From contig NZ_JAUSVS010000010.1 of assembly GCF_030814835.1 (NCBI RefSeq), positions 1 to 64,000 of the forward strand: a stretch of DNA of 64,000 bases, in the 5' to 3' direction. This DNA comes from Caulobacter ginsengisoli. GTDB taxonomy: Bacteria > Pseudomonadota > Alphaproteobacteria > Caulobacterales > Caulobacteraceae. The notes beneath the pieces are model-generated. The model saw only the letters and a list, made by a program, of their open reading frames with translations. It searched no databases and was not told the DNA's origin. This document shows, piece by piece, positions 16,322 to 26,093 of the stretch. How positions within the stretch are numbered: position 1 is the stretch's first letter; each line of letters starts with the position of its first letter. A program made the position numbers and the translations under genes.

Positions 16322-17013
16322 CAGCCGCCCTCGACGATGCGGCCATCGGCCATCACCGCCGAGCGGTCGGCGCGGGCGGCCAGGGCCGAGTCGTGGGTGA
16401 CCATGACCAGGGCCGCGCCGGTCTCGGCCACCAGCTTGAACATCAGGTCGGCGACGGCGGCGGCGTTGGCGGCGTCGAGATTGCCGGTCGGCTCGTCAGC
16501 GAACAGCAGGGCCGGCTCGGCGGCCAGGGCCCGGGCCAGGGCGACCCGCTGCTGCTCGCCGCCAGACAGCTGGTGGGGGTAGTGGGTGAGGCGGGCGGAG
16601 AGACCCACCCGGTCCAGCCAGTCGCGGGCCGTCCTGCCGGCGTTCGGCTTGCGGGCGATCTCCAGCGGGGCGGCGACGTTTTCCTCGGCGGTCATGTTGG
16701 GCAGCAGGTGGAACGACTGGAATACCAGCGAGACCCGGTTGCGCCGAAGCTTCGCCCGGCCGTCTTCCCCCAGGGACCCGAGGTCCTGGCCGAACAGCCG
16801 CACCTGGCCACTGGTCGGCTGCTCCAAGCCAGCCGCCACGGCGATCAGCGACGACTTGCCCGAGCCCGAGGGCCCCACCACCGCCACCCGCTCGCCGGCC
16901 CCGACCACCAGGCTGACGCCCCGCAGGATGTCCACCGGCCCGGCGCTCGACGGCAGGGTCAGGGTGACGTTTTCCAGGGTCAGAGGCAGGCTATCGATCG
17001 CCGCGTCGAACAT
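16321..17013 (-). CDS. ABC transporter ATPase (YbbA/LolD-like)
   Basis: A 230-residue nucleotide-binding subunit for the adjacent FtsX-type permease. Walker A GPSGSGKSSL near residue 46, Q-loop VFQSFHLLPNM, signature LSGGEQQRVALARAL, Walker B LLFADEPTGNLD and the H-loop MVTHD are all intact. It is divergent from the esterase gene across 109 bases that must hold both promoters. Confidence 0.95.
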   Translation of the reverse strand: MFDAAIDSLPLTLENVTLTLPSSAGPVDILRGVSLVVGAGERVAVVGPSGSGKSSLIAVAAGLEQPTSGQVRLFGQDLGSLGEDGRAKLRRNRVSLVFQSFHLLPNMTAEENVAAPLEIARKPNAGRTARDWLDRVGLSARLTHYPHQLSGGEQQRVALARALAAEPALLFADEPTGNLDAANAAAVADLMFKLVAETGAALVMVTHDSALAARADRSAVMADGRIVEGG

Positions 17014-17122
17014 TCAGGCCTCCCGGATCATGTCGCCTTCGCGACATGATCGGTTTCTAGAGGTTGGGCCGGCCTGATTCCCGATTGAGACAGGCGATAT
17101 CCTGCCTACATAGGACGCGCCG

Positions 17123-17755
17123 ATGACTTGCACACCCCACCCCACCCGCCGCGTCCTGATCGCCGCCCTGGCGCTTGCGCCGGCCACGCCTGTCTTCGCG
17201 GCCGGGAAGCCCAGGATCGTCACCATCCTGGGCGACTCCATCACCGCCGGCTACGGCCTGCCCGCCGCCCAGTCGCTGCCGGTGCAGCTGGAGGCGGCGC
17301 TGAAGGCGCGGGGCCTGAACGTCAAGGTGCGCGGGGCCGGGGTGTCGGGCGACACCACCCAGTCGGGCCTGGCCCGGGTGGATTTCAGCGTCCAGTCCGA
17401 CACCGCCCTCTGCCTGATCGCCCTGGGCGGCAACGACCTGCTGCAAGGGCTGGACACGGGCCGCACCAAGGCCAATCTGGCGAGCATCCTCAAGCGGCTG
17501 AAGGCCCGCCGCATCCATGCCATGCTGGCCGGCATGCGCGCCCCGACCGCCATCGGGGCCGGCTATGCCCGCGACTTCTCGGCCATTTACCCGGCCCTGG
17601 CCAAACAGTATGGCGTGCCGCTCTATCCCGACCTGCTGGCCGGAGTGGCGGGGATTCCCCGCCTCAACCAGCGCGACGGCATCCATCCCAATCCCGCGGG
17701 TGTGAAGCTGATCGTGCAGAAACTTGCCCCGGCCATAGCGCGGGTGCTCACCTGA
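17123..17755 (+). CDS. tesA: TesA-like periplasmic esterase / lysophospholipase (GDSL)
   Basis: An SGNH/GDSL hydrolase exported to the periplasm, acting on thioesters, aryl esters or lysophospholipids. The signal peptide is RRVLIAALALAPATPVFAAG. Catalytic blocks are GDSITAGYG (Ser), GGNDLL (Asn) and DGIHPNPAG (Asp-His). At 210 residues it is the size of TesA. The start ATG at 17123 has only weak ribosome-site character. The gene ends directly at the ATG of thpR. Confidence 0.9.
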   Translation: MTCTPHPTRRVLIAALALAPATPVFAAGKPRIVTILGDSITAGYGLPAAQSLPVQLEAALKARGLNVKVRGAGVSGDTTQSGLARVDFSVQSDTALCLIALGGNDLLQGLDTGRTKANLASILKRLKARRIHAMLAGMRAPTAIGAGYARDFSAIYPALAKQYGVPLYPDLLAGVAGIPRLNQRDGIHPNPAGVKLIVQKLAPAIARVLT

Positions 17756-18289
17756 ATGCTCAGACTTTTCGCCGCCATCGCCATCCCTGACGACATCGCC
17801 GAGCCGCTCGAGGGCCGCCTGCACGACCTGGAGGGCGCCCGCTGGCGGCCGATCGAGGCGCTGCACATCACCCTGCGCTTCTTCGGCGAGCTCACCGAGA
17901 CCGTCGCCGACGATCTCGACGCCGAGCTCTCGACGATCACCTCGCCGCCCTTCGCCCTGAACCTGCAGGAGGTCGGCTCGTTCGGCGAGGGCTACCGCCT
18001 CGACACCCTCTGGGCCGGGGTGAGCGACAGCGAGCCTCTGCGCCAGCTGGCCCACCGCTGCGAAACCGCCGCCCGCCGCGCCGGGCTCAAGCCGGAGGGG
18101 CGGGTCTACAAACCGCACGTCACCCTGGCCTATCTCAAGCGTCCGGCGCCGGCCGCGGTCGCCGCCTGGATCCAGGCCAACAACCTCTTGAAATCACCCC
18201 CGTTCGGCGTCGACCGCTTCGGCCTCTATTCCAGCCATCAGACGGGCGAGGGCTCGCGGTATCGGCTGGAGAAGGAATACCGGTTCTAG
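17756..18289 (+). CDS. thpR: RNA 2',3'-cyclic phosphodiesterase
   Basis: A 2H-phosphoesterase family enzyme that opens 2',3'-cyclic phosphate ends of RNA. Both HxTx motifs are present: HITLRFFGE near residue 41 and HVTLAYLK near 122. At 177 residues the length is normal. It starts on the base after the tesA stop and probably shares its transcript. Confidence 0.93.
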   Translation: MLRLFAAIAIPDDIAEPLEGRLHDLEGARWRPIEALHITLRFFGELTETVADDLDAELSTITSPPFALNLQEVGSFGEGYRLDTLWAGVSDSEPLRQLAHRCETAARRAGLKPEGRVYKPHVTLAYLKRPAPAAVAAWIQANNLLKSPPFGVDRFGLYSSHQTGEGSRYRLEKEYRF

Positions 18290-18682
18290 CTAGACCGCGT
18301 GGTCCTTGAGCACCCCCAGCGGCACGATGGCCAGGGTCTCCTCGTGGGTGGATTCCAGCACCACCTGCGGCGCGGCCCCGGCGTCCAGGGCCTCCTTCCA
18401 GCGCGGGGCGCACAGGCACCAGCGGTCGCCGGGGCGCAGGCCGACGAAGCCGAACTCCATGCGGGGCGTGGAGAGGTCGTTGCCGACCATGGCCGAGTAG
18501 GCCAGGAACTCGGCGGTCATCACCGCGCAGACGGTGTGCATGCCGACATCTTCCGGCCCGGTCTCGCAACAGCCGTTGCGGAAGAAGCCGGTCACCGGGT
18601 CCAGCGAACAGGGGACCAGCTCCTGGCCCAGCACGTTCAGGGCGCCTTCGTCGTAACGGGGAATGTCGGGGCGAGTCGTCAT
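18290..18682 (-). CDS. DUF2237 family protein
   Basis: A 130-residue cytosolic protein of a conserved but uncharacterised family, recognisable by LNVLGQELVPCSLDPVTGFF, GCCETGPEDVGMHTVCAVMT and RWKEALDAG. Four Cys residues cluster in these motifs and could bind metal. The ATG at 18682 (MTTRPDIPRYDEG) begins the conserved region. A longer opening to 18802 is not supported. It is convergent with thpR, and the two stops are adjacent. Confidence 0.88.
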   Translation of the reverse strand: MTTRPDIPRYDEGALNVLGQELVPCSLDPVTGFFRNGCCETGPEDVGMHTVCAVMTAEFLAYSAMVGNDLSTPRMEFGFVGLRPGDRWCLCAPRWKEALDAGAAPQVVLESTHEETLAIVPLGVLKDHAV

Positions 18683-18849
18683 GGCGCTATCCTGCGCTGT
18701 TCGCCTCTCGGCTGCCAGCGCTTGGCGGCATGGAAAGCGCCTGCCAGGATGGCAGAAGACGGGGGAGTCTAACAACAATGGGCCACGGCTCTGGTCAGGC
18801 AAACGCGCGGAACGCTAAGAGGCGGGCGATCCCGCTTAAGGCCTGACCC

Positions 18850-19719
18850 ATGACCGACACCCCCCGTCCCCGCCGCAGCGCCCTCTACATGCCGGCTTCC
18901 AACGCCAAGGCCGTCGACAAGGCGCGGACGCTCGCTTGCGACACGGTTATCCTGGACCTGGAGGACGCCGTCGCGCCCGAGGCCAAGGAAGCGGCGCGGG
19001 CCCAGGCGGTGGAGGCGGTGAAGGCCGGCGGGTTCGGGCGGCGCGAACTGGTGATCCGCGTGAACGGCCTGGATACCCCTTGGGGCAAGGACGATCTGAA
19101 GGCGGCCGCCGAGGCAGGACCCGACGCGGTGCTGGTTCCCAAGGTCAATTGCGCCGCCGACGTCCAGGCCTATCACTCGGCCCTGCACGCCGCCCCGGCC
19201 GCCACGCGCCTGTGGGCGATGATCGAGACCGGGCGCTGCCTGTTCCGGCTGGACGAGATCGCGGCGGCCTCGGAGACCACCCGCCTCAGCGGCTGGGTGA
19301 TGGGCACCAACGACCTGGCCAAGGAGATGCGGGCCCGCCAGACGCCGGGGCGCGAGCCCTTCCATGCGGCGCTGGGCCTGGCTGTGGCGGCCGCCCGGGC
19401 CTATGGCCTCAGCATCCTGGACGGGGTCTATAACGCCCTGGAGGACGATGCGGGCCTGGAGGCGGTCTGTGAGCAGGGGGTCGATTTCGGCTTCGACGGC
19501 AAGACCCTGATCCATCCCCGCCAGGTCGAGATCTGCAACAGGGTGTTCTCGCCCAGCGAGGGCGAGGTGGCCTGGGCCCGGGCGGTGATCGCCGCCTTCG
19601 CCCTGCCCGAAAACGCCGGCAAGGGCGCCATCCGCGTCGAGGGCCGCATGGCCGAGCTGCTGCATCTGGGCCAGGCCGAGCGGCTGGTGGCGGTGGCCGA
19701 GGCGATCGCGGCGACATGA
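18850..19719 (+). CDS. CitE/HpcH-type CoA-ester lyase (malyl-CoA or beta-methylmalyl-CoA lyase candidate)
   Basis: A TIM-barrel lyase of the HpcH/HpaI-CitE family that cleaves malyl-CoA-like thioesters, with Mg2+. Visible signatures: RSALYMPASNAKAVDKA (CoA/substrate Arg), VILDLEDAVAP (metal Asp/Glu), MIETGRCLF (catalytic Glu) and FGFDGKTLIHPRQVE. At 289 residues it is CitE-sized, shorter than the ~315 of characterised malyl-CoA lyases. A double-hotdog hydratase 1.7 kb away fits the next step of the ethylmalonyl-CoA pathway, which supports a malyl-type substrate. The exact substrate is inferred. Its stop overlaps the next ATG by 4 bases. Confidence 0.85.
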   Translation: MTDTPRPRRSALYMPASNAKAVDKARTLACDTVILDLEDAVAPEAKEAARAQAVEAVKAGGFGRRELVIRVNGLDTPWGKDDLKAAAEAGPDAVLVPKVNCAADVQAYHSALHAAPAATRLWAMIETGRCLFRLDEIAAASETTRLSGWVMGTNDLAKEMRARQTPGREPFHAALGLAVAAARAYGLSILDGVYNALEDDAGLEAVCEQGVDFGFDGKTLIHPRQVEICNRVFSPSEGEVAWARAVIAAFALPENAGKGAIRVEGRMAELLHLGQAERLVAVAEAIAAT

Positions 19720-20336
19720 GGATTTCGGCGATCCTGGCAGGCGGCTTGATCGCCTTGTTGGCCCTGGTCGCCCAGCCGGGTTTCGCCGTCGCGCAAACCG
19801 ATCCCGACGAGGACCAGGTCGCCCAGCCCGACCTGCCGCAACAACCGATGCCCTGGGCGCCGTCGCGGCGGTCGATGCCCATCCCGCCGCAGCGGCTGAC
19901 GGTGCGCGACCGGGCCGTGACGCTGGACGAGCTGGGGGTGACGCCGGAGGGGCCGCTGTCGCCGGTGGCGCTGGGCTATGACGCCCGGGTCCGCGCCTCC
20001 AGCGACGCCGCCGAGGGCCTGCAGGGGCCGCTGGACGGCGGCTGGATCGTCACCGGGCCCGATGGCCGGGGCCTGGTGGTGCTGCAGCTGGTCGATCCGG
20101 GCGACGGCTCGGGCCGGCTGGAGGGCGCCTGGCGCGACCTGACCACCCCCGACGGGGTCGAGCCGGTCGGGCTGATCGACAGCCTGGACCGGGGCGCCGG
20201 CGACCTGGTCATCCGCTTCCAGCCGCGCGGGGCCGGCGGCGTGGTGCTGCAGATCCGCCCCGACGCCAAGGGCGACTGGTCGGGCGAGTTGTTCGACAAG
20301 GGCCAGTCGATCCCGGTGACCATGCGGCGCAACTGA
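19716..20336 (+). CDS. Exported protein of unknown function
   Basis: No family recognised. A signal peptide (ISAILAGGLIALLALVAQP, cleaved near AVAQT) leads a 206-residue protein with a Pro/Gln-rich N-terminal stretch and a beta-rich C-terminal half (GGWIVTGPDGRGLVVLQLVD; DLVIRFQPRGAGGVVLQIRP). The second half looks like a small beta-barrel that repeats G-x-W/L-V strands. It overlaps the lyase gene by 4 bases (ATGA), so the two are co-translated, although the functional link is unclear. Confidence 0.75.
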   Translation: MRISAILAGGLIALLALVAQPGFAVAQTDPDEDQVAQPDLPQQPMPWAPSRRSMPIPPQRLTVRDRAVTLDELGVTPEGPLSPVALGYDARVRASSDAAEGLQGPLDGGWIVTGPDGRGLVVLQLVDPGDGSGRLEGAWRDLTTPDGVEPVGLIDSLDRGAGDLVIRFQPRGAGGVVLQIRPDAKGDWSGELFDKGQSIPVTMRRN

Positions 20337-20398
20337 CCCCGCCATCTGTCCGGATCGCCCCCTGGGCCGGCTCGCCCTGACGCTCTAGCAACCCTGCC

Positions 20399-20791
20399 AT
20401 GACACGGCTCTCAGACGGGCTGCCGGGAAGCTGGCGGCTGATCTCGCGCATCGACACCGGCCCGGACGGCGAGCGGCGGCCCGAACCGGTGCTGGGTGAG
20501 GACCCCGTGGCGCTGCTGATCTATGACCGCTCGGGCCATTTCAGCGCCCAGTTCATGCGGCGGGATCGCACCGGCGCGGCGGGTTTCGACGCCTATTTCG
20601 GCACCTACGAGGTCGACGACGCCACCGGAACCGTAACCCAGTCCCTGGCCGGCGCTCTGAACCCGGCCCTGGTCGGGGCGGTGCTGACCCGGACGATGAA
20701 CCTCGAGGGCGACAGCCTGACGATCCGCCTGGACACCGTCGTCGGCGGGACGGCGGTTGTCCGCACCCTGACCTGGGTCCGCGTCGGTTAA
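20399..20791 (+). CDS. Lipocalin-like domain protein
   Basis: A 130-residue single-domain protein of the bacterial lipocalin-like family. GSWRLISRID starts the barrel, then VALLIYDRSGHFSAQFMRRD and FDAYFGTYEVDDATGTVTQ follow in the usual order. There is no signal peptide. Function is unknown; family members probably bind small hydrophobic ligands. Confidence 0.8.
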   Translation: MTRLSDGLPGSWRLISRIDTGPDGERRPEPVLGEDPVALLIYDRSGHFSAQFMRRDRTGAAGFDAYFGTYEVDDATGTVTQSLAGALNPALVGAVLTRTMNLEGDSLTIRLDTVVGGTAVVRTLTWVRVG

Positions 20792-20837
20792 AGGCCGAGC
20801 GACATTCAATTGTTCTGGCCCTCAAACCACCTCTCAG

Positions 20838-20964
20838 CCGTCATGGCCGGGCTTGTCCCGGCCACCCATACGCGCGAGCGGCTATTCAGAGGGCGCGGCG
20901 CGTCCGAGCGCTATTCACCCTTGCCGGTGTTCATGGGTGGCCGGGACAAGCCCGGCCATGACGG
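20838..20964. repeat. Inverted repeat, CCGTCATGGCCGGGCTTGTC family, copy 2
   Basis: The arms (20838-20869 and about 20931-20964) are almost perfect reverse complements, reading CCGTCATGGCCGGGCTTGTC and then CCGGCCACCCAT. The left arm is shared with 11261-11291. It sits between convergent genes (lipocalin-like and HIT). Confidence 0.88.
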
Positions 20965-21015
20965 TATTTAGATGGAGGGCTAATGGCCGGGCGGATCGCT
21001 GAACGTCGATACGAC

Positions 21016-21426
21016 CTAAAGCCCGAGCGCCGCGCGCGCCTTGCTCAGGGCCGCTTCCAGCGCCTCGGGCTCGTAGGGGACCGCCGGGCTGTGGCCCCAG
21101 ACCGGGCCGGGCCAGGCGGGGTCGTCCCGGGTGCGGCCGACGGCGTGGACGTGCAGCTGGGCGGTGACGTTGCCGAGCGCGCCGAAGTTCAGCTTGTGGA
21201 CGGGACCCAACACCCGCACGAGCTCTCCCGCCGCCATCATCTCTTCCATCAGCTGGCCGCGATCCTCCGCCGACAGCTGCTCGATCTCGGTGAGGCCGCC
21301 CAGGCGGGGGATCAGCACGATCCAGGGATAGCGGGCGTCGTCCTGCAGCCGCGCCTCGCAGAGCGGCAGGTCGCCGATGCGGTGCGAGGCAGCGGCGAAG
21401 GCCGGGTCGAGAACGAAATCAGCCAC
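21016..21426 (-). CDS. HIT-domain protein
   Basis: A 136-residue histidine-triad nucleotide-binding protein, probably a nucleotidyl hydrolase or phosphorylase. The triad is seen as QLHVHAVGR near residue 95, with an upstream LNFGALGN. A GTG at 21426 gives VADFVLDPAFAAAS. The longer opening reaches 21567 inside the upstream gene and is unlikely. It overlaps the hydratase gene's 3' end by 8 bases, so the pair forms an operon. Confidence 0.88.
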   Translation of the reverse strand: MADFVLDPAFAAASHRIGDLPLCEARLQDDARYPWIVLIPRLGGLTEIEQLSAEDRGQLMEEMMAAGELVRVLGPVHKLNFGALGNVTAQLHVHAVGRTRDDPAWPGPVWGHSPAVPYEPEALEAALSKARAALGL

Positions 21427-22465
21427 GCTTGGGAACCGCCGCCCAATAGTCGAAGTCCAGGATGACCTCGCCGGGATAGGCGCCCGTTTCGTCCTTGTCG
21501 GGGAAGTCGGCGCAGGGCCGGTCCTTGGTCGCCACCAGCCTGAGGCGCAGGGCGCCGCAGGGTCCAAGGTCCGCCTTGTCCAGCACCTCGCTCCAGGCGA
21601 ACACCGTGGCCCCGGCGAAATAGGGGTTCACATGGCGGCCGGCGTTGATTCCCAAAATCATGCCGGCGTTCTGCAGCCCGTTGAACGACAGGGCCTTGGC
21701 CGTGGAGATCACCACCCCGCCATAGACCAGCCGCCGGCCGGTCGGATCCTTGGCGCGCTCATACTGGTTGAAATGCACCTTGGCGGTGTTCTGGTAGAGG
21801 CGGGTGGCCAGCTGATGCTCGGCCTCCTCGACGCACATGCCGTCGACATGGTCGATCTTCTCGCCGACCGCATAGTCCTCGAAGGCGTGCGGGGCGCCGG
21901 CCAGGGCGAAGTCGTAGCGCGAGAAATCGATCCCGCGCGGCAGGACCAGGTCGCCGGCCGCCACCGCGGGGGCCAGGGTCGGGGTCGCCTGTTCCGGGAT
22001 AGGGGCCGCCTCGTCGCGCTTGCGGACCATCACCCAGCGCACATAGCGCAGGACCGCCCGGCCCCGCTGGTTGACGCCGGTGGTGCGCACATAGACGACG
22101 CCGGTCTTGCGGTTGGAGTTCTCCTTCAGCCCGATCACCTCGCTGACGGCGGTCAGGGTGTCGCCCGGATAGACGGCGTCCAGGAACAGGCCCTCGGCAT
22201 AGCCCAGGTTGGCGATGGCGTTCAGGCTGATGTCGGGCACGGTCTTGCCGAACACCATGTGGAAGGCGAGCAGCGGATCGACCGGGGCCAGTTCCAGCCC
22301 GCAGGCCCGGGCGAACTCGTCCGAGGAGGTCAGGGCGAAGCGGGGGCCGTAGAGGGCGTTGTAGAGGGCGACATCGCCCGGCGTCACCGTGCGCGGGGTG
22401 GCGTGATGCAGGGTCTGGCCGAGGCGGAAGTCCTCGAAATAATGGCCGGGGTCGGTCTTGGACAT
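21419..22465 (-). CDS. MaoC-family double-hotdog hydratase, likely mesaconyl-CoA hydratase
   Basis: A 348-residue protein with two MaoC/hotdog domains. The first has GHYFEDFRLGQTLHHATPRT at its start and AYPGDTL-type residues near 130. The second begins HAFEDYAVGEKIDHVDG near residue 207. The length and N-terminal sequence style match the beta-methylmalyl-CoA dehydratase (mesaconyl-CoA hydratase) of the ethylmalonyl-CoA pathway. The CoA-ester lyase at 18850 would supply or consume its product. The start MSKTDPGHYF at 22465 is preferred over an upstream ATG. A general enoyl-CoA hydratase role cannot be excluded. Confidence 0.8.
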   Translation of the reverse strand: MSKTDPGHYFEDFRLGQTLHHATPRTVTPGDVALYNALYGPRFALTSSDEFARACGLELAPVDPLLAFHMVFGKTVPDISLNAIANLGYAEGLFLDAVYPGDTLTAVSEVIGLKENSNRKTGVVYVRTTGVNQRGRAVLRYVRWVMVRKRDEAAPIPEQATPTLAPAVAAGDLVLPRGIDFSRYDFALAGAPHAFEDYAVGEKIDHVDGMCVEEAEHQLATRLYQNTAKVHFNQYERAKDPTGRRLVYGGVVISTAKALSFNGLQNAGMILGINAGRHVNPYFAGATVFAWSEVLDKADLGPCGALRLRLVATKDRPCADFPDKDETGAYPGEVILDFDYWAAVPKRG

Positions 22466-22532
22466 GAGGCCTTCTAGAGCGGGTTGAGGAAAAGTGCGAA
22501 GCGGTTTTCCGCCCGCAACCCGCTGCAAATGT

Positions 22533-23522
22533 CTAGTCGTCGCCCAGGCGCGAAACCAGCCCCTGGCCGCTGGCTTTGCGGCGTTTCAGCAGTTCGAGCG
22601 CCACCGGCGCGGCCCAGCTGTCGTCGGTGAATTCCAGGCCGCGCATCTCGGCCGGGTTGCAGGCGGTGACGGCCAGCAGCGGGACCGGGCCGTAGGGCAG
22701 GCCGGGGATTTCCGCCGGGAGGTCCAGGGGCCGGCTGATGACGACGGGAAACTCGCCGCCGCCGTCGAACTCGTAGGTGAAGAAGACGGCGGCGCCCTCC
22801 TTTTCGACATAGTCCTTCAGGTTCGGCCAGTCGGTGAACTGCCTGGCGCAGTAGAACATCAACTCGACCCAGGGATCGACGCCGGCGGGGGCGGGACCGG
22901 TTGGCCGGGCGGCCTCCAGGACGAATTCGCAACCCCAGCCGTTGGATTGGTCGGCGACTCCCGGCCAGGGCGTCGACAGCCCGTCGGTGGCGTAAAGGCG
23001 GGTGGCGGGCCGGTCGATCAGGATCAGCCGCTCGTGCGGACCCAGGAACACCGGGGTCTGGCCCCAGGCGTTGAGCTGACCGCCCCTCTCGACATAGTCC
23101 CGCACGGCGCCAAGGCCGCTCCAGAAGGCGCGGCGGGCGTTGGCGGCGGCTTCGTAGACCGGATCCTCCGCGCCCCGAGGCACGATCTCGGCATCGAACC
23201 GTGTCGTCAGGGTCGCCGTCCCGGGCCGCCAGGCGATGGCATAGCGATTCCAGCCCTGCGGCCCGGGCAGGGCCTCTCGCTGGGCCAGGGTTTCGATTTC
23301 ACGCCGGATCGCGTCGGCGGCCGCGTCGGGCAGATAGCCCAGGACGGCGCCGGCCGCGTCGCGAAATTCTCCGTCCGGACCGGCGCTGACGCCGGCCATT
23401 TCCCGAACGCCGCTCCAGTCGCCGGTCGCCGCCCGGGCCGGAGCGGCGCGGCGGATGGCGGCTTCGATCCGCTTCTCGGCGTCGGCGCGGGGATTCTTCG
23501 CGCCGAAGGGCGACCAGGCCAT
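22533..23522 (-). CDS. Cytosolic protein of unknown function, suppressor-of-fused-like C-terminus
   Basis: A 329-residue soluble protein without signal or membrane segments. The first ~110 residues are charged and helical. The rest resembles SUFU-type domains in its pattern: an LYATDGLSTPWP-type block, then GWGCEFVLEA, then a WVELMFYCARQF helix and a late PLLAVTACNPAEMRGLEFTD block. That resemblance is by eye and uncertain. The ATG at 23522 (MAWSPFGAKNPR) is preferred to 23543. It stands between the hydratase and mdh and is divergent from mdh. Confidence 0.65.
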   Translation of the reverse strand: MAWSPFGAKNPRADAEKRIEAAIRRAAPARAATGDWSGVREMAGVSAGPDGEFRDAAGAVLGYLPDAAADAIRREIETLAQREALPGPQGWNRYAIAWRPGTATLTTRFDAEIVPRGAEDPVYEAAANARRAFWSGLGAVRDYVERGGQLNAWGQTPVFLGPHERLILIDRPATRLYATDGLSTPWPGVADQSNGWGCEFVLEAARPTGPAPAGVDPWVELMFYCARQFTDWPNLKDYVEKEGAAVFFTYEFDGGGEFPVVISRPLDLPAEIPGLPYGPVPLLAVTACNPAEMRGLEFTDDSWAAPVALELLKRRKASGQGLVSRLGDD

Positions 23523-23546
23523 CTCTGTCCTCGCAGGCGGCAATAG

Positions 23547-24596
<1,050 letters not shown>

Positions 24597-24607
24597 GCAT
24601 CCCTACC

Positions 24608-24731
24608 CCGCTCATCCCCGCGAAAGCGGGGACCCAGGCTTTTTGCTGTTTGGGGCGGTTCTGTCGGGTCTCTGCGGCTGCAAGTCCGCTACGAAAAACA
24701 CCTGGGTCCCCGCTTTCGCGGGGATGAGCGG
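24608..24731. repeat. Inverted repeat, CCCCGCGAAAGCGGGG family
   Basis: The arms (24608-24637 and 24701-24731) are perfect reverse complements, CCGCTCATCCCCGCGAAAGC and then GGGGACCCAGG, separated by about 65 bases that include AAAAAACACC-type A-runs. The same element occurs at 36590-36714, half of it at 52978-53080, and one arm at 73-95. Confidence 0.92.
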
Positions 24732-24743
24732 ATGTGTGGGGTG

Positions 24744-25400
24744 CTAATCGCCCCGCGCCATCTGCCGCAGCTCATCGATCCGGTCCTGATAGACCGCCGC
24801 CACCGCGTCACGGCCATCGAACGCGGCGTCGTTGCGGGCGCGCAGCCAGGCGCGTTGCTGGCGCTGGAGGACGCGGAAGGGGACTCCGGCGTCGAGGGCC
24901 CGCTGGAAGGCCTGGTCCATGCGGCGGTCGGCGGCGGCCAGCCCCGTATCGGCGCAGATCATCCGCTCGGCGCGGTTGTTGGCGCCGTCGCAGTCGAAGG
25001 TGGGGTTGGCGGCCGCGCGGGTCGGCGTGTCGGCGGCCGGCGCGGCGGGGAGGCTGACCCGCTGCGGCGGCGGATTGGCCGGCAGGCTGGCGGCCTCCTC
25101 CGGCAGGGCGTTGAGCGGGCCGGGCGCGGCGGCCACGGCGACCGGGGCGGGTTTGGGCGCCGGCTGGACGGCGATGGCCAGGCCGGCCTTGGGGTCGGCG
25201 GCCTCGGCGGTTTTTCTGTGGTCGGAGAGGGTCACGGCCAGGCCCAGGCCCAGCACGGCGGCGACCGCCAGGCCGATCAGCATCATCCGGCCGCCGGGGC
25301 GCGAGCCGCCGTCGACGAGGCTGGGCGAAGGGCCGGGCCGGGCGGCTGGAACAGGGCCGGGCGCGGGCTCGGGCGCCGCCGCCGGGATTTCCTGGCTCAT
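24744..25400 (-). CDS. LprI-type (DUF1311) lysozyme-inhibitor-like protein with TM anchor
   Basis: A 218-residue protein: a Pro-rich cytosolic N-terminus, one TM helix (RMMLIGLAVAAVLGLGLAVT, ~40-60), an Ala/Pro-rich periplasmic linker, then a C-terminal DUF1311/LprI domain (PTFDCDGANNRAERMICADT with paired Cys, then DQAFQRALD and QRAWLRARNDA). LprI-like domains inhibit lysozyme in mycobacteria; here the role is inferred only. The ATG at 25400 (MSQEIPAAAP) has GGAGGA 7 bases upstream and is preferred to 25433. Confidence 0.82.
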   Translation of the reverse strand: MSQEIPAAAPEPAPGPVPAARPGPSPSLVDGGSRPGGRMMLIGLAVAAVLGLGLAVTLSDHRKTAEAADPKAGLAIAVQPAPKPAPVAVAAAPGPLNALPEEAASLPANPPPQRVSLPAAPAADTPTRAAANPTFDCDGANNRAERMICADTGLAAADRRMDQAFQRALDAGVPFRVLQRQQRAWLRARNDAAFDGRDAVAAVYQDRIDELRQMARGD

Positions 25401-25532
25401 CTCGATATCCTCCGCACGATCCCTCGGGTCCATCTAACCCGCCGGATGCGGCAAGGTTGCGGCGGGCGAGCCGTCCTCGCCCGCTCAGCGAGCCCGGCTT
25501 TCCTGGCGGCGGACCTGGGTTATAACCCCGCC

Positions 25533-26075
25533 ATGATCGCTCCCGGCCCCACAATCGAAACCGCCCGCATGATCCTGCGCCCCACGGCCCAGGCCGATCT
25601 GGACGGCTGGGCGGCGATGATGGCCGACGAGGAGACCTCGCGCTACATCGGCGGGCTGCAGGGCCGGGAACAGAGCTGGCGGGGCATGGCCTCGATGGCC
25701 GGGTCCTGGGCCATCCTGGGCTTTGGCATGTTCTCGATGGTCGACAAGCAGACCGGCGAGTGGCTGGGCCGGGCCGGGCCCTGGCAGCCGGAGGGCTGGC
25801 CGGGAACCGAGGTCGGCTGGGGCATCCGCCGCGAGGCCTGGGGCAAGGGCTATGCGCTGGAGGCGGCGACGGCGGCCATCGACTGGGCCTTCGACCATCT
25901 GGGCTGGACGCAGGTCATCCACTGCATCGACCCGGGCAACGTCAATTCGCAGAAGCTGGCGCAGCGGCTGGGCTCGACCCTGCTGCGCCAGGATCACCTG
26001 CCGCCGCCGTACCATGAGCTGATCATCGATGTGTGGGGCCAGAGCCGCGAGCAGTGGCGGTCCCGAAAAACCTAG
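25533..26075 (+). CDS. GNAT-family N-acetyltransferase (RimJ/RimL type)
   Basis: A 180-residue acetyltransferase. It begins TIETARMILRPTAQADLDGW, as in RimJ/RimL-like enzymes, carries the acetyl-CoA loop region RREAWGKGYALEAATAAIDW and ends with NVNSQKLAQRLG. The open frame extends far upstream, but the fold starts at the ATG at 25533. The substrate is unknown. Confidence 0.9.
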   Translation: MIAPGPTIETARMILRPTAQADLDGWAAMMADEETSRYIGGLQGREQSWRGMASMAGSWAILGFGMFSMVDKQTGEWLGRAGPWQPEGWPGTEVGWGIRREAWGKGYALEAATAAIDWAFDHLGWTQVIHCIDPGNVNSQKLAQRLGSTLLRQDHLPPPYHELIIDVWGQSREQWRSRKT

Positions 26076-26093
26076 GACTTGAAGGGTGGGGGC

